Positions 38,494-51,400 of a stretch of DNA of 64,000 bases are shown piece by piece. Every line of letters begins with the position of its first letter. Position 1 is the first letter of the stretch. The notes under the pieces are model-generated. The model was not told the DNA's origin, made no database searches, and saw nothing but the letters and a program-made list of their open reading frames with translations. Location: contig VUYV01000179.1 of the NCBI GenBank assembly GCA_008711295.1, forward strand, positions 1,702,813-1,766,812, written 5' to 3'. Made by a program: the position numbers and the translations under genes. This stretch comes from Anarhynchus alexandrinus (lineage: Eukaryota > Chordata > Aves > Charadriiformes > Charadriidae).

Positions 38494-38589
38494 GACCCCG
38501 TCCCCTATCCCAGCCCTGCTGCCCATGGCTGAGCCCCCGGGAACCTGCTGCTTGGGACAAACTTTAAGGACACAACTCATGCATGGAGG

Positions 38590-38770
38590 TGAGGGATAGG
38601 TAACTGATAGACGAATAAACCAGCAATGAATTAATTCAATTAATTAACACTTATTCAATATTTATTAATCAGTCATATAATCAATCAAAGTAAATAGCAA
38701 ATGAATAAAATAGCAGCATAATAATTGGTTTAATTAATTCATTCTGCATTCAGCAGTTTAATTAATGAAT
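38590..38770. repeat. AT-rich tract with repeated TTAATTAA/ATTAAT motifs
   Basis: About 180 bases of very AT-rich sequence starting some 100 bases after the exon, in sharp contrast to the GC-rich exon. It contains repeated GAATTAATT, TTAATTAA and TTTAATTAATT words. It may be simple low-complexity DNA or a cluster of homeodomain-type TAAT sites; the sequence alone does not decide. Confidence 0.5.
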
Positions 38771-41700
38771 TTCAGGCTAAGGAGGAAGCAGCTCTGTTTC
38801 AAACAGGCTGTGATGATGGCACAGTGGTCTCCAAACAACTTTGCCATCCCTGCCCCCAGCCTCCCTTCCTCCCAGTTTGGGGTAGGGCACCTGGATCTGC
38901 TTCTGTGGGCCCAGGGCTTCCACCTCTGTTGCGAACTGGTGAAGATTTTGGAGATGAGTGAGGTTTGATCCCCCCAAGGAGCATGTCAGAGTCTGAAATA
39001 AGTCTTGCTGACTTCCCAGGTGATTTCCTAGGACTGATCCACCTCCTGCAGGAGTTGTGCCCACAGCTCCTGGCCCTACCATTGTGCCCGTGTCACTGGG
39101 TGCTCATTTGGGGTTGTCTGACAGGTTGTGCTCTAAAGTTTTGGCAAGTTGTTTGCCCAACTGAAAAAGATGCAGCCCTCTGTGTGCAGAGGAGGCTGAG
39201 CAGGCACAGAGCCCGCCAGGAAAGAGTGATGCCCGAAGCAACATCCCCTTGCAGCACCAGTGCTACCTGCAGCCCGTAAAGTGCAGGAAGGAGAGCGCTC
39301 TTCATCACCACCTCATCTGACAACAGGCACCTGGTTCAGGGGATCGGATTAACCCTCTGAAGTGGTGTAGCTAAAGCTAGGGAGGGGGAAAAGAGATTTA
39401 AATAACTTATGAATATAAAGGATGGCCTTTGCACAGAGCTCAGCAAAGCAGAAAGGTCTGTCACTCCATATTCTCGGTGGGACTTGCATGTCCCACAGCC
39501 CACCAGGGACTTGTGTCCAAGTAACCCCACAGCCAGGGAAATATACAGCTAGTTCTGCACTTTTTCTCAGGATTTTTCAAATTCTCTTGCTCAAGGCTGC
39601 CTCTCAAGTCAATGCAAACCTCATCATGACCACAGGACTGATTTTGAGCTGCTGAGGTTTTGATCTTCCTCCAGCGTTGTGGCTGTCCCCCTGGGGACAG
39701 CTGGAGCCCAAGGCTATTAGACACCTTAATTGAGGCCACTCAATCCCCATCTGCCTTCCAGTGGGGTAACTCACCAGGATCAATGATGCCTCGGGAGCTG
39801 AGGTGTCCCTAGGGTGGTGGACCAAGGGTGTGGGTGTCTGGTCTCACCATGCTGCTGTCTTGTACCTCCCCGCTTCAGTTTCTCTCTCTGGGTGAAGGTG
39901 GTATTCGGTGAGTTTATCTCAGCTGTCTATAGGGCTGAAATTACTGATGCAAAGAGTTTTCACCCTATGTGAACATGGGGGTTCGTAGTATAACTCAGGC
40001 TGCTGTGAACCTCTCTCATGCAAGACCCTAGGTGAATTATCCCATCTGACTGTGCCTCAGTTTCCATTTCATTGATCAGAGGCATTGGGCGATTTTTGTA
40101 GCCTGCAAATAAATAGTTTAGGAATTGCAGGGCTCAGGGAGATGCCAGTACGCAAAGGCTGACCATTCTGGGCAGCCCTGGTCTGACACTCGCCTCCTTG
40201 GCTGATCAGAAGGGCAGGAACCAACTCCAAACCTCATTCACACCTTTACACCTTACAGCAAATGAAGCTGGGCATCGGGATCCTGTTCCTCTGAGTTATC
40301 CCCAGTACTTGGAAATAGAGAACAAACAACAGGCAAATACTTTTCAACAGAAAAAAATATTTTATTTTGGTTTACTGTATCTGTCCTCCCTTGAAACTCT
40401 TGAACCAGCTTCTCACCGATGTAAATCATTACCATTGCACTGAAGTCAAAGGAGACACTGATTTACACCAGCTAAAAATCCTAACTCCATTCTTTAAGTA
40501 CCTCCCGTGAACCCATTTGCTTCCTCCAAGCACACAACTTGCCAAGTTCTTTATAAACGTAGCTTTGATCTTTACTTCCTGCTGTATTATATCTATAATA
40601 TAAACACAGCAAAAGTTCATTTATTTTATGACTATAAAATATGGTGCTTTTGATTTCACCCCCCTTTTATTAATTGCAATTTCCTATTTGAATCTGAGAA
40701 CCATTCAATGCTACCGAGAAGGAGAAGAGACATTTCTGCAAGGAATAATCCCTGATTTTGCAGCTCAGGAGACAGGTCCGAAACTCAGAGAAATCAGCAA
40801 AGTTCACCAAAAATCCATAAACTGAAACATGCTGGGGCAAATTCGCTTTGAAAAGAAGATTGTAAATGGTTAAGTAGAATGGCTTTTTTACTTGCTTGTT
40901 AGACAAACTTACATGAAATAATTTGGAGCCAACTGGAAATGATATTGATAGGCATTTTAAATGAAAATGAAACACCATTGAGAAACAAAAATCACTTTCG
41001 ATTGAAGTGAAACATATTGTTTCAATTTAGGAAAAGGGTGAATGGAAGTTTATTAAAAAATAAGTACTCAGATACATTTCAAAATGAACTGTCACATTAA
41101 AATGAAATGAGTAAGTGATCTATTATCTTCTGAAAATATCGAAATGTTTTGACTGTTGTTTTTTTTTCTATATGACATAAATTTGCAAGAAGTTGCCATT
41201 GAGTGACTTACACTGTTGGCTCACTGTTGTCTGATTATACTTTTAAGGCATAAGTAAATTTGTCAACTGAAAAAAGACTCCCAGCTCTACTTAGCGTGGA
41301 CTTGGCAATCAGAAACTTCTGTATCAGCCCTGTCAGCGGTGTCTGCGTGAGTCTGCACGCATCTTTCCATCTTTCTTCCGAGTAGTTTCCATCTTAGTTA
41401 AAAAGGAGTGATATTTATCCCACCAGTGTTGAGGAGCTGAAATAACCAATAATGTTAAATCACAGAACCTACGTATGTGCTGAACGTTGTCAGCCATTTC
41501 GCCGTGCTTGGATAATCTACAAAGATTCTTCTTTAAATCAGATCAAACACCTCAATACCTCCACAGTCTATTTATCAGCTGAGTAATTTAGCTCGCCTGG
41601 GTTTGTGATACGTGTCCCCAAGCACAGGATGCCATCACCAGGAGTTTTAACACAATTAACAGTCTGCATGGCTAATGAGACTCTTTAAGCAGCTGGTTGT

Positions 41701-41980
41701 TCAACAAGAGATGAAATCCTAATTACCCACACACAACTCTTGTGTGGGTTGTATATTTTGCCGGGTGTGCAGCAAAGCTCTACTGAGCTGCTTTGTCTGG
41801 GGATCCTGGCTGGTGGTTGTGTAGTTTATGCCAGAGTGTCTCTTCCCTTAGCAAAGATCTGTCAAAAGAACATAACTGGGGGCTTCTCAGAGATGTGGGC
41901 CAGGAGTTTAAGGGTGTTTTGCAGGACAGGATTCATCTCCCTTTGGTTGCCTCAGACATCTGTGCCTTCATCTCAGCTAG

Positions 41981-42060
41981 TCATAACATCGTGGAGACGC
42001 TAGTTGGAAGGGACCGGGAAGGTCCAACTCCCTCTCTGAGCAATGTTTACACCAATACCA
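41981..42060 (-). mobile_element. Probable eroded CR1 remnant
   Basis: TAGTTGGAAGGGACCGGGAA followed by GGTCCAACTCCCTCTCTGAG on the plus strand resembles the reverse complement of a CR1 3' end. The match is short and imperfect. Confidence 0.4.
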
Positions 42061-44118
42061 GACCAATCGGTCCTATTCACCCAAAGCTTTCATTATCTTT
42101 CCAAGGGGAGTGCCTGAAGGTGTGACTCACCCGACCTATTTTGGACATGAATTGTGGTGTCAATCTGCCTCTTCCTCTCCCTTGACTAGCCTTTCCCTTG
42201 ACTCTCCCTTGCAGCCAGGGGCAACTAACCAGCTGGTGGTGTCTGCACTGCACGTATTAACAGAGCGGTGGCATGTATCCTAGTCTGCATGTTTTTAAGT
42301 CTAATGGAAGCAAGATGCCCAGGTGAGGGAAAGCTCAATCTTGTGTTGGTACAAGCCTTGATTAGGTACTGGAGAATCGACGTAGAATTCTTTCTTAAGA
42401 CACACAACCTTAGGGGCTTCACTGGCTCTTCTGTTAATGGAAAACCCTGCTAAAAGTTAGGTGCTGGATTTGTCTTTGCATTAAGGCATCTGTGCAATGG
42501 CCAAGGAACCAGAACCCCCTATAAAACACCTATAGATAGTTCCTTCCTTTCTCAAACCTGACCCAGTAGGAATTAAGTAAGAATAGGAGGAGGCATGGAC
42601 CCCTGCTCCCTATCCACTCTTCAGTGCATGCAAAGACAGTGTGGGACCCCAAATGGGACCATCTCAGGAGTGGAGGCAAAGACCTTCTCCATCACCATGA
42701 GGAAACAACCATCCCTTAGGATCAAGAATGCACTACCCAGTACCCAGGATGGCAATTTAGACTCCCAAACATGGGACCCCACCACCCAGAGGAGACTACG
42801 CTTCTTAAAAAACAAGGGCCGGTGTGAGAAAGGCAGAAAAGCACCATAGCTAGTACCACACAAGTGTGAAGGCCACAACCTAAGGCCCCCTTCACCCTGT
42901 CCCTGCATGAGAAACAGGTTACCCAGACAAGGAATGACTTGAGAGATCCCTCAGCACGAGCAAACCCCTCTGTATTCATGATCTTATGTTTGCCTTGGAG
43001 TGGTGACTGTCTTTGCAGTGGAAGTTGGTACTCATTTCCAGGTATGATTCAAGAGAAGAGTGTACTGGCTTTTTTACCTGCATCCTGAAGGAAAGGCAGC
43101 TGCTACACAAACCAGGCTCAGAAAGGTCTCCTTAGAGCCAAACCAAAAATATTTTTGTAGATACTGTTTTTCACAGGGCAGAAGTCCTTTCACAAATCAT
43201 TTTGCAGTAGATGGGCTCGCAGAGGCATAGCAGTGCTCAGGCTTCGGTAACTGTCACTTGTAAAATAAATGATGGGGAAGACAATGTGGGTAGAAGCACA
43301 TTTCAGAGGAGACAAAGCCTTTTTTTGTAGAAGAGGAGAATCTGATTCTATTCTGGTAGAAGAGCATTTAGCATGGTTTCCTAAGAAAAAAAAGGGCTTA
43401 TGTCATCACTCTGTGTGCCTTTCCCCACCACCCATTGAACTGTTTCATCAGTCTCAATCACATTTGAGAAAGTGCTAAAAGTTCTCAATATATCAAGTTC
43501 CTATAAAAATGGGTAGATGGGTAAAGCAGTGGGAAATTCTATACTCTCCCCCACAGAAGGAAGGCTGCAGAATGAGCTCAGCCTCTGGTTAGACATCACA
43601 AAATACTCACTAAAAATCCACCACAAGACACAATTCCACAAACCCCCAAACTTCTTTAGTTTTGTTGTGCACAGGAGGACCTGATCAAAAGTGTGATTTA
43701 AAAGGAGGAGGATGAAAGATAGACTATTCAATTACTTTGATTGTCAGGGCAGTCTGTTGCATCTCCTGAAATTTTCTAAGTCATGGTGGAAGTGGCATAA
43801 TTGGCATGGAAAAAGGAATGGGCAATTGCTTTGGCATAATTAGCTATGGCCCAGAGCATCAAATCAAACTGGAACAAGAGCAATTGCAATGACGTATTCC
43901 ATCTGCCACACGTCCCCCATTGATCCTGGTCCACAGGATACATTCATTAAAAATACCGGCAAAGACACAGACCCAGAGTCTCAAAAGCTGCTAGATATCA
44001 GGCTCCAATTTGATTTATTGGACATCATTCAGGCAAAAGGCAAGATTCTTCTTGTCTGCTTTGCACCATAAGATATTTCCATCAAATGGACTCATGCCAA
44101 ATTAGCATAAATTCATTA

Positions 44119-44260
44119 AATCATAGAGGTTGGATGGGTCTTCCAGCCCATCTCCCTTTCTCAGGGAATAATCTCTTTGCCCCCAACCATTCTTGACCTG
44201 TTTTTGAAGGCTAAACATTGCAGGGTGGGCAAATCCATTTGTTTCCCATGCAAAATATAC
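44119..44260 (-). mobile_element. Old CR1 LINE remnant
   Basis: On the plus strand AAATCATAGAGGTTGGATGG, then CTTCCAGCCCATCTCCC and a TTTTTGAAGGCTAAACATTG stretch, resembles the reverse complement of an older CR1 subfamily 3' end. Divergence is high, so the right-hand limit is approximate. Confidence 0.55.
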
Positions 44261-45149
44261 TGTTACCCTCTAATGTGACTTCTGCTTCTTTTTTTTTATT
44301 TATTTTTTTCCAGTTCAGAGTGTCTGAAATTACATTAGGGCTGTGTTGCAGCCTACCAGAATGTTATTTCTAGGGCATGATAGAAGGGGGTGTGTATGGG
44401 GGTATACAGCCCACTGGGGTAGCATTGGACAAATAGTCCAGGCACAGGGGACCTGGCTAGGAGTTGTCTGCATTGGTTGTGTCTGCCTAGAGATAATACA
44501 GCGGAAAAGCAGCCTGTGAGTTGGGTTTCTCTCCAGGGAGAACATGTTGACATCCTGCAGAAGGGCACAGGAGACAATTACAAGTAGACACATGGATAAG
44601 GAGCCTCCGAGTAAATTATGTCGCTTAAAGCATTTGACGGTGTCGATTCACTCCTTGTGCCCTAGTGCAGAAGCCACCAGAGAGTAGAACAGGGAAACAG
44701 TCTATGTGTGTTTGGAAATAGCCAGCCAAAAAATTCCTATTTGGACCCCAAATAAGCGTGTGTGGTTCCCTTCCTACCCATTACCCTGTGCAGAAGCCCA
44801 GGGGCAGGTGGAGGGTTTTAATACAGTTTTTGCTATTACAAGAGATGCAGTGTTCTGGACCTCAAATACTGATTTGGGCACTCAAGTTTGAACATATGCT
44901 TTGCCTCTGCCTGGCCAAAGTAATGCAATGATTCAGTGAAGTGACTGGGAATAGGACCCAGATCTCCCATGACCTATGTATGGGATTACTCTGCTTCCAG
45001 TCCACCCACCACACCACCAAATAAAACTATTTAAAGCCAGATGTCTGTTTTTATATTGCAGTGGCTTGACGCATCTGGAGGCAGTTGCTATAATGGATGT
45101 ACCACAAACAGGAAAAAATAGATCCTGAAAAATTTAAAAATACTGTGAT

Positions 45150-45420
45150 TCAGTGGGCAAAATGTTATAAAATCTCTCAACGTGAGTTTTGGAACCAATA
45201 CCAAAATACACCATATAACATTAAATACATCTATATTAAGCTGAGTCTGACGGTTTTATTGTAGTTGCACATACAAAACTTTGTCCTGGATATTCTGGGA
45301 AGGAGCTTCTAATTAGCCTGATCTATCTTCATTAATTCATATGTGGATAAATATTTGCTCATTAATTCTGATAATATGGTTAATGAGACGTAACAAAGAC
45401 TGAGCGGAAGGGTGGGGATG
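45150..45420. promoter_or_regulatory. Candidate intronic conserved non-coding element
   Basis: Dense TAAT-core words: TTCTAATTAGCC, CATTAATTCATATG, CTCATTAATTCTG and GGTTAATGAG, in unique-looking sequence between simpler stretches. Enhancer function is only inferred. Confidence 0.25.
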
Positions 45421-48400
45421 CTCTTTGGCATGAACATGTGAGGTGGTTGTTTAATCTCTTGCTACCAGTTTGTTTTTAATTGGTTTTGCCACAACGAACA
45501 GCATTAACTGGGTACTAGCAACTGTGTCATGTTAGCAACTAGCAGTGTAAAAGCTTCCTGTTACCTGTAGGGTTTTAATAGAAGTGTGCTCACTTTAGTT
45601 AGTACAGGCAGCACTTTTGCTCAAGGCTCTTTAGAAAATGAGTATATTTCCGTAGGAAAGAAACCTGAGTTATCTTCTGATGGACCAATCAGGACTTTTA
45701 CTTGATGTGATTACTGTGCTATATTCTAGGTAGGGCTGATAGTACCTATTAACATTACAGGACCCTTTGGGAATAAAGTTCTGGTTTCTGGTGCCAAACA
45801 TTATCTATTAGGTAAAGTTTTCCATTCCGTGTCTTTGTAACAGGCTGAATTTGTTCTGCCAAATGTGAGACAAAATGAGATAGCCATATCTGAGAAAGAT
45901 GACAGGAAAAAACACGGCGTTCAGTTCCTATAAGAAATGTTATGGGGACAGCCTTGAGTTTAAAAAGCTCTAGCAGTACCGTAAGTCAGCGCAAAAACGT
46001 GACATTTCACTCTGTCGGGTTTGGAGGCTCCTTTATGTCAGGACAGGGCAGGAATTAGATAAAGCTGGCCCAATATGGCCAAGTTCTGTGAAGTTACGAG
46101 CATCTGAGAAGAAAGCACATTTCTGAGGTGTTGTTGAGGATGAGCAGTTTCGCAAGACTGGAGCTTGCTGAGGAAGGGCTTTTAAGAGCAATGACCTGGT
46201 GGTGTCTGATGGGCATTTCTGCTCCTCTGCACTCCCCTGTACTGCTCATTCCCACACTGTTCCCATCTTTCCCAAAGGCAAGACAGTCCCCAGCATTGGA
46301 TGCCAATGGTGTACAGTCTTCAGCTATTTGGTCTTTAGCTTTCTACATAACCAACAACGAAAAATAGGTATTTTGAGGCTGCAGTTCATCTCATCCTAAT
46401 ATTGCTATCTAAACCGGCCGGATAAGTCACAGCCCAAAAGAACCAGTATCCTCAGTGCCCCTGAGGGAGGCCAAAGATCCCTTGCTCCAAGGTGCACAGA
46501 AAACATCTAAACTAGCTGAGATGAATCTCACTGTGAAGCCAAATTTGGGACCAGTTTTGGCAAAGTCTGACACACATTCAGCTGGAGCTGATAGGACTTA
46601 CGCTTTAAGGATGTGAAGTGCTCCATAACACCAAGGGCTCAGGAATCCACACTCAAAATACAGACGTATTTTGGCACTGCTTTGTAGATGGGGCAGTAAA
46701 ATGTCTCTAAAGCAACTTTTTCTCCTTGGAGAGCTGCAAAAATAAATAGATATATGTTTGCAAAATGTTTGGACATAACTGAGCTAAGTACCTTCAGGTA
46801 TCCAAGAGGAAACAAATAGTTCTGTCATCAGAGCAGAGCTGAGCAGGGTGAGTTTGTAAAGTGTGGAGCCACATACTGACCAGTGAGGAGATACTGAATA
46901 GCTCAACCCAGCTCTCACTCAGTTGAGCACCCGCCTTTCCTTGCAACTGGTATGGCAGGGACACTGCAGAGACAATAGACCATGATCCTGAAATTAAATT
47001 CTTTAAACATAAGAAACCAAAGTTTTGCAAATGTGATTTTCACTTTGACGTCGATCTTTTAAGTCCTTAACTTTGCAACTTTCTTAGTGTTCACTTAGCA
47101 GTTTTGTTATATAGGATATGGTGTAACTTGCCTGCAAGCTATCGTTTTGTGTGTTCAGTAGAAATCAGTGTTCACCATAGTAGTGGAGTTAAACAAGACA
47201 ATTTTTAACACATAACCCCATTGCAAAGCAAAGAATGCGAAAATCTTTTAAAATATTTTTTCTTTGCATGAGAAAATACATCTTTACAACAGCTGAAGCC
47301 CAGAATCAGCAGTTGCAAAGGCTGCGGTTAACACACCCCATTTTCAGCAATCATCTTTCCATGGACACTGGTGGGATTTAGAGTGGTGCCTGCAGCAATG
47401 TCTACTTTTTAATATCAGCTCCCAAATTGAAGTGGCTGATGAGGACAGGAGCTGCCTGAGAAAACAGAGGTTTTCTTTGAAAATTCTGTTTCCATATAAA
47501 TTCAATTCAGGAAACCACTGTTCTACCCCTGGATATCTCTATATGGTGCATGACATGATTGGCTACGTATTTTGTATGTCTCTTACCCTTATTGCCCTTT
47601 ACATGGTGATCCTCCTAGTTCATCTACATTTCCTGGTGTACCCCACTGTCTCCCACTTAGCCAAGATATAAGTGCTAGCCTTGGTTGCATCACAGGTTAT
47701 ACCATCCTCCAGACAAGTAGTAATAGGAAAGCAACTCTCAGAAGAATGATATTGTCATTAACAATAGAAAATATTTCAGGATTTGTTCGCTTGGTGTTTG
47801 GGCAAAACAAGGCTGTAAAGAGCTTCTGGCATGCAATGTACTTAGTGAAAAATCCAGTTTTCCGATTCATAGATGTTTAGACTTTTTTGACCAACCCAAG
47901 TTGTTCTATCTCCTTATTCTTTTTACACACAAAATTTTGAGGTCCTCCTAAGGTATCTAGCTTTGAGGGTACAAAGCAGGTTTTTTGATTTGTCATTCCT
48001 TACAGGATAACTTGACCCTTCTTGCGTTGAGTGGATTCTCTGGAGGTTGTGAATCAGCTGTGTTCCCTGAGCAGACCTTTTCCTGGGAAAACCTGGTACT
48101 AACTATGCTTTGTAAATCTGGTTTCCTGCTCTACGTTGTGAACTAGTTGTCTCCTTTCCTTGCCACATGATAATGAGGCAAGGCTAAGTGTGGTCTCATA
48201 ACCCTGAGATTGTCATTCGCTTTCTCTTGGGTTGTCATCAAGGCAGATCTGTTGGATGCCTCAACCCAAAAGAGCAATCTGAGGACAGACGGTGTTTTGT
48301 TCTTCTGTGCATTGCTGTTAAATGGTGGTGCAGGCATTGGTGATTTTTGCTGATGGGCCGGGCCCTAGAGGAGGGTAGCTGCTGTGAAGTCCAGGGTGTT

Positions 48401-51400
48401 GTTTTTTCGTTCTTCACAGCAGGGGCTACATCGAGATTATCACTGTGGCTCTAGCCACTAGACAAATGCACCCATTTCCAGGAAGCAAACCCTGCACTTT
48501 CCCCAGCAAAGTAGTGCAGAGTGACTCACATCCACATAACTCAGGGCTCATCCTCTTTGGAGGAGACTTGCACATCCACATTGACGCAGGGTTTCTCTGG
48601 ATTTCACAAGGTATCTCAACGTCTGTAAGACTTAATTACTATTTTGAGCCTCTTTTTAATGCAAAGGGGTCTATAATAACATACCAGTTGCTGGCAACCT
48701 GTCAAAGAAGGATTTAGGTAATCCAAGTGCCTTGTCTTTCAGGAGGATCTCACAGATGGAGCCCATCCATATGTGTCCCATCAGGTTACCATGTAGCACC
48801 TGTTGGGTGGTAACTCCCTGTAGGCAAGGTCTTCTCTGTGGAGTACGTGTGAGCACTCATCTCTCTGTCACAAGGGACCTCTTGAAAGTGACCATGGGGT
48901 TGGAGACAGCCAGACCCCTGTAGCTATGGTGGATCTCCTCATCCATTGTAGCTTGTTTCTGTGCAAGATCTGTGATGAGGGGCAAGGAAAGGAGTTGGAG
49001 GTCTGGAAGGCACAGTAGGATATGAGGAGGAAAAGCAGGAGGCTTGGGGTGTGGTGAGGTTAGCAAGGTGCCAGGAAGGCTGGACTGGGAGCCCTTCTTG
49101 TCTCCAGCAGCCCTGAGGAGGCAGGGCTTCAAGGTTCCCTGCGTGACCCCACAACAGAGGGTTTGCTGAGCCCCAAAACAGAGCTGTCCCCTCTCTCTCC
49201 TAATGCTCAAACTCACAAGAGTCTTTCCAATGGCCAAATGTGTTTTATGGTCTTGTTTTTGTTTACCCACCTGCTCTTAATTTGGTTGTGGTTGAAAGGG
49301 TTTGGGGATTTGGGAGCAAGAGTAGCTCATGAGGAATAGCTTCAGTATTAAAGTTGGGCAGCTGGCTGCTTTCACAGGAGAGCTGCTTTCCGATTTGGCA
49401 GTTAATTGCCATTCTTATTTACTGTAAATATTTCCTTTAAAATGCCGTTAGGAACACTGAGTGATGAGCTCTTCCTTCTGAAGTCTTTGCCTTTACGAGC
49501 ACTTTCCATCCTGAGATCTTTCAGCCCTTTGCACCTGTACCTGAACACACGTCCCCAAATATGCTCATCTTCCTCCTTCCTCCAAAGCAAATTCCAGCCA
49601 CCACAATGCAAAAATGAAGTCTCTGGTGGGTATTGATTTGTTGCATTGACTATCTGCTGTTCAAGCTGGTGAGGAAATCTGCCTGAGTGGCAGAGGTAGC
49701 ACTCACATGTTCCCACGCAACATGTGCTGGGGACAACCTTATCCCAGTGGTGCCACTATGGTGCCATCCACTATGGTGCCAGCTCCATAGTTCGAAGGAC
49801 TAAATAGGAAGACGGGGAACACACACAAATGTCAGCAGGGAGGGAGACAACCTGTGTGTTGGAACACTGCTTATCATTTTTGGCTAGGGAAACTGAGGCA
49901 CCACTTAGGTACCTGTGGTCACTTGGTAGCTCTCCAGTAATGCTAACACACCAGCTGCTTCTGCCTGTCCTGCTTTCTCTGTTTCAGTGCTGTATAAAAC
50001 TGTCACATGGAAACAGAAGACTGTACTTCTCCCTGCACAGTAATTTATGGGTGCGATTAGCACAAGGATGGATTTACTGGAGTGGCTGGAACAGGATATA
50101 GCTTTTTAGCTACTCCTAATGAATAGCCTTTCTCTAAGAGGGCTCCTTAGCTAACGCATTTGGAGATGAGCCAGAGAACCACCAGGTCCAGTGGCAGAAA
50201 ACCAACTGCCAGCTCACTAAAGAGAGGGCATTTCCTCCTCCCGGGAAGTTTCCAACCCAAGGCAATTCACAACTCAGTTATTAAGGCCCCTGAAATACAA
50301 CTTTTATTATTACCCCCTCCAGTAGCTGAAAAAAAACCCAACCAACAAACAAACCCCAAACATTTGCAAGGGATTCCTGCTGGGAGAAATCCCTGTCCAA
50401 GCTGCTTTCTCCATTGCTCACAGTGGGTACATTGATGGCACTCCGTAAAGCAGGACCAGCAGGACATAGCAAGTATTGGACTGGCCCCAGTCATCTCCCT
50501 CCAACACGAATCTGCCCAAGAAGTGTGCCTGGAGCAGTATGAACATGAGGTGGTTGGTTCCACTTAGGTTCAGGACCTGGAATCAGACCTGCCCCTCCTC
50601 TGTCCAGTAGTTTATTTATTACAGTTAATGGGATCTGTGTTTCCACCAGTGAGATAAAGGCTAGAGCAAGTCACAGGAGTTATCTCACCTGATCTCCTGA
50701 ATCAAAGAACTCGTGGCTGCATTCCCCTGCAAGACTGTTGCAATGCAAGGCTGCAAGGGCTGAGAAAGCACAAGACAAGAGCCAGGCTGCAAATCCTCCA
50801 AAAGATGTCCATGACGGAGACAAATAATACATATGGAAGCCCTGCAAGAGATCTTCCATGGAAGGATCAATTATGCAAACACTGAGCAAGGGACAGCCCC
50901 CGCTATGAAAGAAGGCTGCCCCAGCCTTTGCTGGAGGGGCAATGCTGGAGCTGGGTCCAGGTCTTCTGTCATGGACAAGACCTTTGTGAAAGCATTTAGA
51001 TGGGGGAAAGCTAACAAAGAAAGAAACTTGTTTAGAGGAAATTCAGATCCTAACCTAAAACAGGTGGTTTCTAGTATACAGATGGTGGAGATACCATCAC
51101 AGTGTGGTGCTCTTTTCTTGTGGCAATGAACCAAGAGTGGGTTAGGGCAACATGACCAGGAAAGGGATGGGAATCCTCTCTGCAGCAAGAGGATGGTCCA
51201 GACCCAGGCATTGCCACCCCAGGATGGGCCAGGAGGCGGAGGTAACCAGCACAGCGGGCTCATGCCGCGTCTCATCCCTGGCTCTTTTCCAGCTGCAGAT
51301 TTCCTCAGACCAGCCTCACAGATCACTGACAAACAGCCCACAGGTAATGACAGGGATTGTGGAGGACACTGGCCCCAAAATTCGGGGACTTAGTGCCACC

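Noticed and set aside
37781..38560. Antisense and frame-shifted ORFs over the receptor exon
   Set aside because: Shadows of the GC-rich coding exon; the sense frame matches ADRA1D throughout.
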